Positions 1 through 8,033 of a stretch of DNA of 64,000 bases are shown here, piece by piece. The notes under the pieces were generated by a model. The model had not been told where the DNA came from. It did no database searches and saw only the letters and a program-made list of their open reading frames with translations. The first letter of the stretch is position 1. Each line of letters begins with the position of its first letter. The DNA comes from Streptomyces rubrogriseus (GTDB taxonomy: Bacteria; Actinomycetota; Actinomycetes; Streptomycetales; Streptomycetaceae). The DNA is taken from the NCBI RefSeq assembly GCF_027947575.1, contig NZ_CP116256.1, forward strand, positions 3,472,001-3,536,000, in the 5' to 3' direction. A program made the position numbers and the translations under genes.

Positions 1-1
1 G

Positions 2-232
2 GCAGCGGGCGGCACCCTGCTGGTCGTCATGCACGCCGGCTGGCCCTCCTGGCAGACCGAACCGCCGTTCGACGCTGTCTTCCCCACCCTGGACGGCGTC
101 CTCGCCGAACTCGCCCTGCCCGAGGGGGAGTGGAGCGTCGAGACGCGTCGGACCGCTCGTCGGCCGAGCGTCTCGCCCGACGGTGTCGAGGGTTTCCGCG
201 AGGACCACGTGTGGCGGCTGCGGCGGGCCTGA
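2..232 (+). CDS. C-terminal end of a SAM-dependent methyltransferase (partial)
   Basis: The reading frame is already open at the window edge and stops at 230-232. The visible 76 residues begin AAGGTLLVVMHAGWPSW, which matches the late beta-strand region of class I SAM-dependent methyltransferases (a hydrophobic strand after a GG turn, then a Trp/Pro-rich loop). The SAM-binding Rossmann motifs lie outside the window, so neither substrate nor subfamily can be named. It lies 111 bases upstream of the small peptide gene on the same strand, so it could belong to that operon or merely precede it. Confidence 0.55.
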   Translation, partial: AAGGTLLVVMHAGWPSWQTEPPFDAVFPTLDGVLAELALPEGEWSVETRRTARRPSVSPDGVEGFREDHVWRLRRA

Positions 233-343
233 GGTCGTTGAACGAGTTACCTCCCGAGAATTTTGTGAAGAAAGGCATGTTCTGGGACTTATCGGACACC
301 CTTGGAGGTGAAGGCCATTTGGCTACCAGAGGGAGATGGTGAA

Positions 344-532
344 ATGCCTTCCAAGGACAAGGTGCTCGAGGAAGTCACCCGCACCGAGAACATCGACATC
401 GACGCGGCACTCGACCCCGCCGAGCCTGACGGAGTCTTCCGCGACAGTCGCGAGTGCGCCGCGCTCGCCCTGCAGTCGGGAGGCACCAGCCTCCTGCTCT
501 CGCCGCCGACCCCGCGCCCGAAGAAGGGCTGA
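344..532 (+). CDS. 62-aa peptide, candidate natural-product precursor
   Basis: The ATG at 344 follows an AGGGAG ribosome site and opens 62 codons. The N-terminal half is acidic and leader-like (MPSKDKVLEEVTRTENIDID, then more Asp/Glu). The C-terminal part changes character: SRECAALALQ, then SGGTSLLLSPPTPRPKKG, with one Cys, several Ser/Thr and a Pro-rich basic end. Leader-then-core composition at the head of a coupled operon is typical of RiPP precursors, but no class-defining motif was recognised and no known modification enzyme adjoins it. An upstream in-frame ATG at 302 lacks a better ribosome site. Alternative: a small regulatory or structural protein. Twenty bases separate it from the next gene. 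Confidence 0.55.
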   Translation: MPSKDKVLEEVTRTENIDIDAALDPAEPDGVFRDSRECAALALQSGGTSLLLSPPTPRPKKG

Positions 533-552
533 CGGACCGACGGGAGAATGAG

Positions 553-1260
553 ATGGAGCAGTCGAGCACATCGGCCCTCCTGCAGGGAACGGTGCTGGAC
601 CTCGCTTCAGACGTGGTCTCCGCTCTTCGGAGCGGAGACCACGTGCGAGCGGGCAGCACCCTGACGGGAGGCGGCGCCGGTGAGGGCGTCGCCCGTGCGG
701 CGGTACGCGTCCTGGGCGCCGACGCCCTGTTGCCCAGCGTCCTGCTGCGCGTCCCGCCGGACCCGGGACAACTCGCCGTGTTCGAGGAGGCCGTGGCGGC
801 GCATCCGCCGCGCGGCGACGCGGCCCCCACCGTCGTGTGGAGCCACTGGGCCATGACCCGTGCCCTGCGCCGCACCGAACAGCCTCTGACCGGCCCGCCC
901 GTCGACGAGCCCGGCGCCGAACCCGACGCCCGCTGGCTCGAGGACGCCGGCTGGCAGTTCCTCACCCACCAACTCGCCGTCCTCGCGCCGCTCGCGCTGC
1001 CCGGCGAGGAGTGCGCCGTGACCCGCGTGGCGCGCGGCCGCCCCGTGGACGTGGCCCGTGGTTTCGTCCGCGCGGTACGCCGCCGCGACTGGCAGCAGGC
1101 GGCCGGAGCCGGGCGCTGGCTCACCCTTCTGGACGGGGTGCCGGACACCCTCGGTCTGGAAGCGGGACTGGACTTCGTACGCCTCATGGGCGGCTCCGAC
1201 CCGCGGGTGGCCCTGCAACTGGAGGCGGCACGGCTGATGCCGGCCGGGGTCCTGCTGTGA
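553..1260 (+). CDS. Unknown protein of the peptide operon (235 aa)
   Basis: No family was recognised. The ATG at 553 has GGGAG six bases upstream. The protein is mostly helical and Ala/Arg/Leu-rich, with several Trp residues (VVWSHWAMTRALR near the middle; DARWLEDAGWQFLTHQLA) and no signal peptide or membrane segment, so it is probably cytosolic. Its stop overlaps the GTG of the next gene (GTGA at 1257-1260), so the two are translationally coupled. Its place between the peptide gene and the two paralogous helical proteins suggests a shared function, perhaps peptide binding or processing. That is inference from position only. Confidence 0.6.
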   Translation: MEQSSTSALLQGTVLDLASDVVSALRSGDHVRAGSTLTGGGAGEGVARAAVRVLGADALLPSVLLRVPPDPGQLAVFEEAVAAHPPRGDAAPTVVWSHWAMTRALRRTEQPLTGPPVDEPGAEPDARWLEDAGWQFLTHQLAVLAPLALPGEECAVTRVARGRPVDVARGFVRAVRRRDWQQAAGAGRWLTLLDGVPDTLGLEAGLDFVRLMGGSDPRVALQLEAARLMPAGVLL

Positions 1261-2237
1261 GCGTCCCGGACGGGCGCGTCCGCGACGTCGAGGCGGCCGC
1301 ACTGGACTGGGTGTGGACCCATCGCGACCGCTTCGCGCTCGGCGACGACGCGCTGGCGGCCGACGGCCAGGTCAACCGGACCTGGAAGCCCCTGGGCGAG
1401 CTCACCCAGGTCTGCGCCTCCGTCTCCCGGTGCACCCCGCCCGGGGACCCGCTGCACACCCGCGTGTCCGAACTGCTGGACTTCGCCTGGCAGCAGACCC
1501 ACCGCGGTGAACTCTTCCCGCTCATGCAGACGCTGGAGCCCTTCGCCACCTACCCGCTGGAGGTCTACGCGGCCTTCGCCTCGGCCGGACTGCGGCACCC
1601 CGGCTACGAGGAGTCCGCCGCGGTGCTGGCCCGTACCCGCGGCTGGCGGCTGACCGAGCAGTACCCCACCCGCCGCCTCGGCGTCCTGGAGGCAGAGCGG
1701 CGCAGCGGCATCGACCCCCACGGGGACGTGCCGCGGGCGCTGGGGCGCACCTGGCTGGGCGGCCTCCCGGAACCCTGGACCTTCGAACGCGCGGCCGGTT
1801 ACGCGCTCACCCACGTCGTCTTCCACCTCACCGACTGGGGACGGGCGGCCCGGGGCGTCCCGGCGGACCTGGCCGAGTACCTCCTGCACTGGCTGCCGCC
1901 CTGGCTCGACACCTGCCTGGACGCCCGGATGTGGGACCTGAGCTGCGAACTGCTCGCCGTCGCGGCGAGCCTGCCGCGCCCGCCGGAACCCGCCGTCCTG
2001 GAGGACGCCTGGCAGCGGGTCGCCGCCGCCCAGTCCGGCTCCGGCGCGATCCCCGAGGAGGGCGCCGCCCAGGACGCCGCCGGTGCGGACCCGGGACCGG
2101 ACCCCTACGACTTCACCGACTGCTACCACTCCACCCTGATGGCCGCGTTCGCGGCGGCCCTCGCAACGGCAGCCACGACACGCCCGCCGGACGCGCGGCA
2201 CGCGGCGCGTCACGCCGGACAAGGAGCGCCGGGATGA
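1257..2237 (+). CDS. Helical protein of unknown function, paralogue 1 (326 aa, DUF6895-like)
   Basis: GTG start at 1257 inside the stop of the preceding gene. It is clearly paralogous to the next gene: both share an N-terminal W-x-HRD-x-F block, a K-P-x-GEL block, EPF-x-x-x-P-x-EVY, TW-x-x-G-x-PEPWT, the strongly conserved LTHVVFHLTDWG near residue 187, a W-D-L-x-x-E-L-L-x-V segment, an AAQ-x-x-x-G-A-x-P motif and a final YH-x-TL-x-AAFA. The periodic helices and Q/G/P turn motifs recall an alpha/alpha-toroid fold, and the His-rich FHLTDWG could bind metal. Both points are inference. From memory this resembles uncharacterised Streptomyces proteins labelled DUF6895. Cytosolic, with no signal peptide. 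Confidence 0.65.
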   Translation: MSVPDGRVRDVEAAALDWVWTHRDRFALGDDALAADGQVNRTWKPLGELTQVCASVSRCTPPGDPLHTRVSELLDFAWQQTHRGELFPLMQTLEPFATYPLEVYAAFASAGLRHPGYEESAAVLARTRGWRLTEQYPTRRLGVLEAERRSGIDPHGDVPRALGRTWLGGLPEPWTFERAAGYALTHVVFHLTDWGRAARGVPADLAEYLLHWLPPWLDTCLDARMWDLSCELLAVAASLPRPPEPAVLEDAWQRVAAAQSGSGAIPEEGAAQDAAGADPGPDPYDFTDCYHSTLMAAFAAALATAATTRPPDARHAARHAGQGAPG

Positions 2238-3154
2238 CGGACACCCGCCTGATCCACCGCGTCGGAGCCGGTGCCCTGGAGTGGCTGTGGGCCCACCGGG
2301 ACGGCTTCCGCCTCGAATCGGACGTGGACCCCGAGGTCGGCTTCCTGGAACGCTTCAAGCCGATCGGTGAACTCGCCCTCATCTGCACGGTGCTCTTCCG
2401 CGAGGGCGTCGCCGGATCCCGGCAGGCCCAGCTCGCACGCCAACTGCTCGACCACACCTGGCGCGAGATCCTGGACGGCGGTCGCATGCTGGTGCGCGGC
2501 CAGCGCGTCGAACCCTTCTCGCCCGTCCCCTTCGAGGTGTACCTGCCGTTCAAGGAGCTGGGCTACAGCCAGCCCGAGATCGAACGCGCCACGGTCCTCA
2601 ACCACCGGCTGGACAGCTGGACGCGTTTCCCGGTGACCGCGACCCGGCGCCTGGGCCTGTCCGCCTTCCAGCGCCGCTTCGGCCTGACCGCACGACCGCC
2701 CGAGGCCGAACTGGTCGCCGCCACCTGGCTGGCCGGGACCCCCGAGCCGTGGACGGTCGAGGGCCACACCGCCTACGACATCACCCACACCGTCTTCCAC
2801 CTCACCGACTGGGGCGAGAACCCCGGCGGCCTGCCGCCCGACGTCGCCGACTACCTCGCGACCTGGCTCCCGGTGTGGATCGACGACTGGCTGGACCTCC
2901 AGCGCTGGGACCTGCTCGGCGAACTCCTGGTCGTGGACGCCTGCCTGCCCCGGCCCACCCTCGACGAGGCCGCCTGGCGGGGCTTCGCCGCCGCACAGCA
3001 GCCCGACGGCGCCATGCCCGCCGTACGCACGATGCCCGAGGGCGACCCCGACACGGTGTTCGACGTGGTCTACCACCCGACGCTGGTCGCCGCCTTCGCC
3101 TCCCTGCTGGCCACCTCCCGCGCCCTCACCGAGCTGGCGCACTCCGCGTCGTGA
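2234..3154 (+). CDS. Helical protein of unknown function, paralogue 2 (306 aa, DUF6895-like)
   Basis: ATG at 2234 overlaps the previous stop (ATGA), with AAGGAG upstream. It is homologous along its whole length to the preceding gene and keeps the signature ITHTVFHLTDWG near residue 190, then DLLGELLVVDACLPRP, AAQQPDGAMP and YHPTLVAAFA. The two copies therefore look like a duplicated enzyme pair or a heterodimer. Differences cluster in the middle (EPFSPVPFEVYLPFKELGY against EPFATYPLEVYAAFASAGL), consistent with divergence of a binding surface. No function is known to me. The 3' end overlaps the serine hydrolase start (GTGA at 3151-3154). Confidence 0.65.
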   Translation: MTDTRLIHRVGAGALEWLWAHRDGFRLESDVDPEVGFLERFKPIGELALICTVLFREGVAGSRQAQLARQLLDHTWREILDGGRMLVRGQRVEPFSPVPFEVYLPFKELGYSQPEIERATVLNHRLDSWTRFPVTATRRLGLSAFQRRFGLTARPPEAELVAATWLAGTPEPWTVEGHTAYDITHTVFHLTDWGENPGGLPPDVADYLATWLPVWIDDWLDLQRWDLLGELLVVDACLPRPTLDEAAWRGFAAAQQPDGAMPAVRTMPEGDPDTVFDVVYHPTLVAAFASLLATSRALTELAHSAS

Positions 3155-4239
3155 CGGGCCGTCGTACGCCCTGGCCGGGCGAACCCGCCACCGAGGAGCA
3201 CGCGGAGTACCCCCCGCCGGAGCCCGGGCCGCCCGACGATGCCGCGCTGCGCGAGCGGCTGGCCGACGCCGTGGACGCCTCCGACGCACCCGACGTCGTC
3301 TTCGCCGTCTCCCGGCGCGGCCGGCGCACCCTGCACGGCGGCGGCACCGCCCCGCCGCCCGGCGTCCCCCGGGAGGACCTGCGCTACGAGATCGGGTCGG
3401 CGTCCAAGACGTTCACCGCGCTGCTGCTCATGCGCCTGATCCGGCGCGGCGTGCTCACCGGCGGCGAGGCGGCGGCCACCTGCCTGGACCCCGGCAGGAA
3501 CGCCGGCCCGCACCCCGTGACCCTCGCGCACCTGATCACCCACACGTCGGGGCTGTCCGCGCTGCCCGCCGACTTCGTGCGCCGGGGACTGCCCGCCTGG
3601 CGCACCAACCCCTACGCCCGCTACCCCGCCGGGCGGCTGACCGACACTTTCCTGCACCACGCGCCCAGGCACCGTCCGGGAACCCGCTGGCACTACTCCA
3701 ACTACGGCGTCTCCGTCCTCGGTCACGCGATCGCCGCGGCCACCGGCACCGCATGGGAGGACCTGATCACCGGGCAGGTGCTGCGCGCCCTCGGCCTCAG
3801 CGGAACGGCCCTGCGCGCGGAGGGACCCGAGACCGACGCCGTGGGACACCGCAAGGACGGCCGCACCCCCGTCCCGCCCTTCGACGCGGGCGGCTTCCAG
3901 GCGGCAGGAGCCGTCCGGTCCACCCCCGACGACCTGCTCACCTTCCTGGAGGCCCACCTGGACCCGGCCCGCTCACCGGCCGCCGGCGCGCTGCGCGCGG
4001 TGCGGGTGCCGGTGCTCCGGCGGGGCCTCGGGCACCGGCACGTGCACACGGTCGCGTGGTTCCGGCACCCCACGGACGGCGGGCCCATGTACTTCCACAG
4101 CGGCGCCACCCTGGGCCAGCAGGCGTTCCTGGGCTACAGGCCCGACACGGACACCGCCCTGGCCGCCGTGTGCACCCGGCGGTTCCGCGCCCGGGACCCG
4201 TTCATCGCCACGGCGTACGCGCTCCTCGCCGAGGGATAG
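3151..4239 (+). CDS. Serine hydrolase, beta-lactamase/class C (S12) family, no signal peptide
   Basis: GTG at 3151 is coupled to the previous stop. The 362-aa protein has the penicillin-recognising serine hydrolase motifs: S-x-x-K as SASK (about residue 88), Y-x-N in HYSNYG (about residue 185), and a third motif near HSGA (about residue 315) in place of the usual KTG. It starts with a charged, Pro-rich segment and has no export signal, unlike most S12 beta-lactamases and DD-peptidases, so it probably acts in the cytosol. As last gene of the peptide operon it could be a leader peptidase, esterase or transacylase. A resistance beta-lactamase is less likely given the lack of export. Confidence 0.75.
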   Translation: MTGRRTPWPGEPATEEHAEYPPPEPGPPDDAALRERLADAVDASDAPDVVFAVSRRGRRTLHGGGTAPPPGVPREDLRYEIGSASKTFTALLLMRLIRRGVLTGGEAAATCLDPGRNAGPHPVTLAHLITHTSGLSALPADFVRRGLPAWRTNPYARYPAGRLTDTFLHHAPRHRPGTRWHYSNYGVSVLGHAIAAATGTAWEDLITGQVLRALGLSGTALRAEGPETDAVGHRKDGRTPVPPFDAGGFQAAGAVRSTPDDLLTFLEAHLDPARSPAAGALRAVRVPVLRRGLGHRHVHTVAWFRHPTDGGPMYFHSGATLGQQAFLGYRPDTDTALAAVCTRRFRARDPFIATAYALLAEG

Positions 4240-4255
4240 CGCCGGTACACGGGTC

Positions 4256-4286
4256 GGCGCGGGGCCGCGTCGAGCGACCCCGCGCC
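4256..4286. terminator. Bidirectional hairpin between convergent genes
   Basis: GGCGCGGGG (4256-4264) pairs perfectly with CCCCGCGCC (4278-4286) around a 13-base loop. It lies between the serine hydrolase stop on the plus strand and the protease stop on the minus strand, so it can end both transcripts. There is no T-tract, as is common in Streptomyces. Confidence 0.6.
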
Positions 4287-4300
4287 GGGCGTACGGTCCG

Positions 4301-5677
4301 TCAGACCCGCTGCCACAGGGCCGGCGTGCTCGCCGGTGACCCGGCGCCCTGTGCCTGGTGGCCCTGCAGGCACCGGTACCGCACACCGTCGAAGGACACG
4401 GTGGTGCCGACCTCGTAGACCCGGCCCGCGGCCCAGGCGTCCGCCGCCGCGTTGTCCTGCGGCGCGGGTGTCCCGGTCGCGGCGGAGGTGGTCTTCAGGG
4501 TGAGGCCGAAGTCGCTGAGCAGCGGATTGACCGGCTGGTAGAACGTGGTCCCGCCGTTGGTGCAGTCCCCGGAGCCGCCGGACGTGGTGCCCTGCGCCTG
4601 GACGCCCGACACGAAGGGCCCGCCGGAGTCGCCGGGTTCGGCGCACACCGTCGTCTCGGTCAGCCCGTTCACGGTGCCCTCCGGGTAGGTGACACTCGTG
4701 TCGTGCTGCTGGATCGTGCCGCAGTGCCACCCCGTGGTCGAGCCGGAACGGCACACCGACGCGCCCACGAGCGCCTCCACCGACCCGGCGAGCTGGATCT
4801 TCTCGCCGTCCTGCGCCTTGACGTCCGGCGTCGCGGTCCAGTCGGAGTTGACGCCCACCCAGGCCATGTCCTTGCCGGGGAACGTGGAGGCCTGGAAGGT
4901 GCCCTGGTCGGCCTCGTTGTACCCGGTGGTGGTGGCGCCCGGGTCGCCGCAGTGCCCGGCCGTGGCGAAGCCCTGCTGGTCGTCCTTGGTGACGGAGAAG
5001 CCGATGGAGCAGCGGGCCTGGTCGTTGATGTAGAAGGCGTCGCCGCCGACCAGGTCCTCCAGCACGCGCGGCTGGTCCGACGAGACGCGGACGCCCACCT
5101 CCTCGCCCGGCACCCCGGCGGTCGTGAGGAAGGCGGTCGCGGCCGACGCGCTGGTGGCCTGGACCGTCACCCGGTTGGTCCGCACGTCGACGTACCAGAC
5201 CGGCGTCTGCCGGGTCCGGGTGCGGACGGCGGCGGTGTCCAGCTTCTCCTTGACCGCGCGCAGTTCCGCGAGGTTCTTGCCGACGACGGCCGCCTTGGCG
5301 CCATGCGCCTCGATGGCGGCGGTGTCCGCGGCGTCGGTGGTGGCGACGGTCAGCTCGGCGGAGGTGGCCCCGCTCACCCAGGCCCCCGCGAAGCGGTCGC
5401 CCAGCGTGTTGCGCAGCATGCCCGCGCGGGTGCCCGCCTCCGCCTCGTTGACCAGCCGGGCCTCAGCCTGTCCGGGCGCCAGCTTCAGGTCGCGCTCCAT
5501 GGCGCTCAGCATGCGCGCCGGCGCGGCGGCGGCGTCCGGCGTGCGGGCCACGGCGGGCCGCGGTCCGGGGACGGGCGGCGGTGCGGCCGACGCGGCCGAG
5601 GGGAGTGCGGTCAGGACCAGGGCGCCGAGCGCGGTGAGGGCTGCGCGGCGGCTGCGCGCGGCATGTCTGCCGACCAT
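4301..5677 (-). CDS. Secreted streptogrisin-type serine protease with C-terminal chitin-binding domain
   Basis: 458 aa; ATG at 5677 preceded by GAAGGAGG. Order: signal peptide (about 1-31, ending ASAA), pro-region (about 50-215, an alpha-lytic-protease-type inhibitor/foldase), then the S1E catalytic domain. The triad is visible as His242 in TAGHCGD, Asp270 in GKDMAW and Ser351 in EPGDSGGP, with paired cysteines around them. After a Ala/Thr/Pro linker, residues about 414-458 (WAAGRVYEVGTTVSFDG, then YRC and a final LWQ) form a carbohydrate-binding module of the chitin-binding type, as in streptogrisin C. It would be autoprocessed after secretion and digest extracellular protein while anchored to chitin. 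Confidence 0.92.
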   Translation of the reverse strand: MVGRHAARSRRAALTALGALVLTALPSAASAAPPPVPGPRPAVARTPDAAAAPARMLSAMERDLKLAPGQAEARLVNEAEAGTRAGMLRNTLGDRFAGAWVSGATSAELTVATTDAADTAAIEAHGAKAAVVGKNLAELRAVKEKLDTAAVRTRTRQTPVWYVDVRTNRVTVQATSASAATAFLTTAGVPGEEVGVRVSSDQPRVLEDLVGGDAFYINDQARCSIGFSVTKDDQQGFATAGHCGDPGATTTGYNEADQGTFQASTFPGKDMAWVGVNSDWTATPDVKAQDGEKIQLAGSVEALVGASVCRSGSTTGWHCGTIQQHDTSVTYPEGTVNGLTETTVCAEPGDSGGPFVSGVQAQGTTSGGSGDCTNGGTTFYQPVNPLLSDFGLTLKTTSAATGTPAPQDNAAADAWAAGRVYEVGTTVSFDGVRYRCLQGHQAQGAGSPASTPALWQRV

Positions 5678-5877
5678 GCGATGTGCCTCCTTCGGACGCT
5701 GTGCGAGACAGCGGGGTTCGGTGGGCGACCGTGGATCACGGTGCGCCTGCGGCGAAGTCACAGGCATTGCCGCAGAGATCCGCGGCGAAGCCCGACCCCG
5801 GGCTGTTTCGCGCGATGGGGGACGCCGTGGGTGCCATGTGCAGTACGCGGGCACCCTCCCGCCGCGGCCGGGCCCGA

Positions 5878-7539
5878 TCAGGCGGGCTTCAGCCCCGGCT
5901 CGCCCGCCTCGGTGACGAAGGAGGCGGCCGTGGTCACGGCGGCGCCGGGCGTGCTGATGGCGGCGACCGTCCTGAAGTCGAGGTGGGTGGCCTGCCGGCC
6001 GAGTTCGGCCCGGACGTAGCCGCGCTTGCCGTTGTAGAACTTCATGTGCGGGTTGGCCTGCATGTACAGGTCCCAGTTGGCGGGCTTCTCCACGCCGTCC
6101 CGGCCGCTGGCCACCGAGGTGCAGGTGACCTCGGTGCCGACGGTGGCGGACGCCGGGTCGTCGAAGTCCTCCTTGACGTCGAGGGCGTAGCCCACGTGCA
6201 CGTCGCCGGTGAGGATCAGCCAGTTGTCGACCCCGGCGGCCTTCGCGCCGGCGACCACCCTTCCGCGCGAGGCGCGGTAGCCGTCCCAGGCGTCCATGGA
6301 CAGCGCGGCGTCGGCGGTCACGTCGAACTTGCGCTGGGAGAAGCACACCTGCTGGGGCATCACGTTCCACAGCGCCGTCGAGCCCTTCCAGCCGTCGAGC
6401 AGCCACTGCTCCTGCTCGGCGCCCGTGATGGTGCGCGCCGGATCGTCCGACTCGGCCCCGGGGGCGTGCGGCCGGTCGTCGTAGGCCTGGTCGGAGCGGT
6501 ACTGGCGGGTGTCCAGGATGTCGAACTGCGCCAGCGTGCCCCAGTGCAGCCGGCGGTACAGCCGGGCATCCGGGCCCTGCGGCAGCTGGGCGGCGCGCAG
6601 CGGCTGGTTCTCCCAGTACGCCCGGTACGCGGCGGCCCGGCGCAGCAGGAACTCCGACGGCGGGATGTCGTTCTCCGGGGTGCTGCCCGCGTAGTTGTTC
6701 TCGGTCTCGTGATCGTCCCAGGCGACGACGAACGGATGCCGGGCGTGCGCGGCCCGCAGATCCTCGTCGGTCTTGTAGAGCGAGTAGCGCAGCCGGTAGT
6801 CCGCGAGGGTCATCGTCTCGCGGTTGAAGACGTCGGGCAGTGTGACGTCGGTGTACCGGCGCTCCCCGCCCTCCGAGTTCACCGCGTACTCGTACAGGTA
6901 GTCGCCGAGGTGGAACACCACGTCCACGTCGTCCTGGGCGACGTGGCGGAGCACGGTGTAGTAGCCGTCCATGTAGGCCTGGCAGGCGACCGCCGCGAGC
7001 TTCAGCGACGAGGTGGCGCTGCCCGCCGCCGGGGCGGTGCGGGTGCGGCCCGCCGGGCTGAGCCAGGCACCGGCGCGGAAGCGGTAGTAGTAGACGGTCC
7101 CGGGCGTCAGGCCCTTCACGTCGACGTGGACGCTGTGGTTGTACTCGGCGTGGGCGTCGGCGGTGCCCCGGAACAGGACACCGGCGAAGTACTCGTCGAG
7201 GGCCACCTCCCACTCGACCGTGACCCGCTCCGTGCCCATCCCGCCGTCCTCCAGGAACGGCTCGGGGGCCAGCCTGGTCCACAGCAGCACCGAGTCCGGC
7301 AGCGGGTCGCCGGAGGCGACACCCAGGGTGAAGGGGTCCTTGCTGATCCGGGCGGTGCGTTCGGGTGCGGCGACCGCCCCGCGGGCCGGGAGGTTGGTGG
7401 AGAAGGCGAGCGCGGCGGCGGCCGCGGTCACGGTGAGGAAGCGCCTTCGGCCGAGGTGCCGGGCGGCGGCGCCCAGCACGGCGTCGTGGGGGGAGAAGGC
7501 GTGCTCGGCCAGTGCGCTGGGTCGGCCCGTGGGCGCCAT
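5878..7539 (-). CDS. phoD: Secreted PhoD-family alkaline phosphatase/phosphodiesterase, Tat-exported
   Basis: 553 aa; ATG at 7539. The N-terminus carries a twin-arginine signal (GRRRFLTV followed by an Ala-rich hydrophobic stretch ending about residue 58), which fits cofactor-loaded export of PhoD enzymes. A fibronectin-like N-domain (about 65-160: FTLGVASGDPLPDSVLLWTR, VYYYRFRAG) precedes the metallophosphatase core with HLGDYLYEY, WDDHETENNY and LILTGDVHVGY, which supply the metal-binding Asp/His residues. It hydrolyses extracellular phosphate esters. In streptomycetes such genes are usually PhoP-dependent, but I found no convincing PHO box upstream. The paralogue is not determinable, so the symbol is a family name. 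Confidence 0.9.
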   Translation of the reverse strand: MAPTGRPSALAEHAFSPHDAVLGAAARHLGRRRFLTVTAAAAALAFSTNLPARGAVAAPERTARISKDPFTLGVASGDPLPDSVLLWTRLAPEPFLEDGGMGTERVTVEWEVALDEYFAGVLFRGTADAHAEYNHSVHVDVKGLTPGTVYYYRFRAGAWLSPAGRTRTAPAAGSATSSLKLAAVACQAYMDGYYTVLRHVAQDDVDVVFHLGDYLYEYAVNSEGGERRYTDVTLPDVFNRETMTLADYRLRYSLYKTDEDLRAAHARHPFVVAWDDHETENNYAGSTPENDIPPSEFLLRRAAAYRAYWENQPLRAAQLPQGPDARLYRRLHWGTLAQFDILDTRQYRSDQAYDDRPHAPGAESDDPARTITGAEQEQWLLDGWKGSTALWNVMPQQVCFSQRKFDVTADAALSMDAWDGYRASRGRVVAGAKAAGVDNWLILTGDVHVGYALDVKEDFDDPASATVGTEVTCTSVASGRDGVEKPANWDLYMQANPHMKFYNGKRGYVRAELGRQATHLDFRTVAAISTPGAAVTTAASFVTEAGEPGLKPA

Positions 7540-7683
7540 CTGGTGTCCTCTCGTACAACGGGGCGATGCGCGGACCCCGCATGTTAAGCAGACAAAACGC
7601 CCTAAACCGGAAGGGCTTGCGGAGTGATCACACAGGAGGAGGTACGCGCGTGTGGGCGCGGCCCCTCCGGGCACCCGGGGGCC

Positions 7684-7989
7684 ATGGCCAGGACACGGCG
7701 CTACGAGGTGGCGGCCTCCGGCCGCTGGTGGGACGAGGACGACGGCCGCTGGCTGCCGGCCGGCGAGGTGCACGCCCGCGAGCCGGGCAGGAACGAGACC
7801 GTGTGCGGCCTGTCCCTCCACCGCTCGCGGCTCTCCCGGTTCTCCGCGGTCGCCTGGACCGACGTGCTGCCCGAGTCCGGGGGCGCCGCCGACGCCGTCC
7901 GCCGGGTCTGCCCGCGCTGCGCCGCCGCGGTAGGCCGCCGGGGCGCGGACTCGCGGCCCGCCTGGCGGCGGGTCAACCCGCGCCCGTAG
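7684..7989 (+). CDS. Small unknown protein with C-terminal Cys pair (101 aa)
   Basis: No known family recognised. From ATG 7684 the protein reads MARTRRYEVAASGRWWDEDD, continues with a Trp-rich, mixed-charge segment and ends with a VCPRCAAAVG motif whose Cys-x2-Cys could bind zinc together with the earlier Cys near residue 40. No signal peptide. The start is uncertain: a strong AGGAGGAGG lies at 7634-7642, too far for 7684 and best spaced for an out-of-frame GTG at 7650, while an in-frame GTG exists at 7624. A good hairpin terminator begins at its stop codon. Confidence 0.6.
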   Translation: MARTRRYEVAASGRWWDEDDGRWLPAGEVHAREPGRNETVCGLSLHRSRLSRFSAVAWTDVLPESGGAADAVRRVCPRCAAAVGRRGADSRPAWRRVNPRP

Positions 7990-8013
7990 GGGCCGGACGA
8001 ACCGTCCGGCCCC
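7989..8013. terminator. Hairpin terminator between convergent genes
   Basis: GGGGCCGGACG (7989-7999) and CGTCCGGCCCC (8003-8013) form an 11-bp perfect stem with a three-base AAC loop. It starts at the stop of the small unknown gene and faces the methyltransferase stop at 8034, so it can serve both strands. Confidence 0.75.
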
Positions 8014-8033
8014 CGGGCCACGGGAGCGGCCGC

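Noticed and set aside
302..343. An earlier ATG for the small peptide (position 302)
   Set aside because: The added segment has no better ribosome site, and the AGGGAG directly before 344 fits the shorter start.
375..2222. A long open frame on the minus strand opposite the peptide operon
   Set aside because: In very GC-rich DNA the antisense frame of a real gene is often open. Its translation is Arg/Gly/Ala-rich without any domain, while the plus-strand frames show paralogy and coupled starts.
3151..4239. Antibiotic-resistance beta-lactamase
   Set aside because: There is no signal peptide and no canonical KTG. The gene is embedded in a peptide operon, so resistance is not the simplest reading.
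5683..7587. A long plus-strand open frame over the PhoD gene
   Set aside because: It is a shadow of the PhoD coding frame. The minus strand has the Tat signal and the metal-site motifs.
7540..7625. Possible PHO boxes upstream of PhoD
   Set aside because: I looked for GTTCACC-like 11-base direct repeats and saw only weak matches (GGTTTAGGGCG-like), not enough to annotate.
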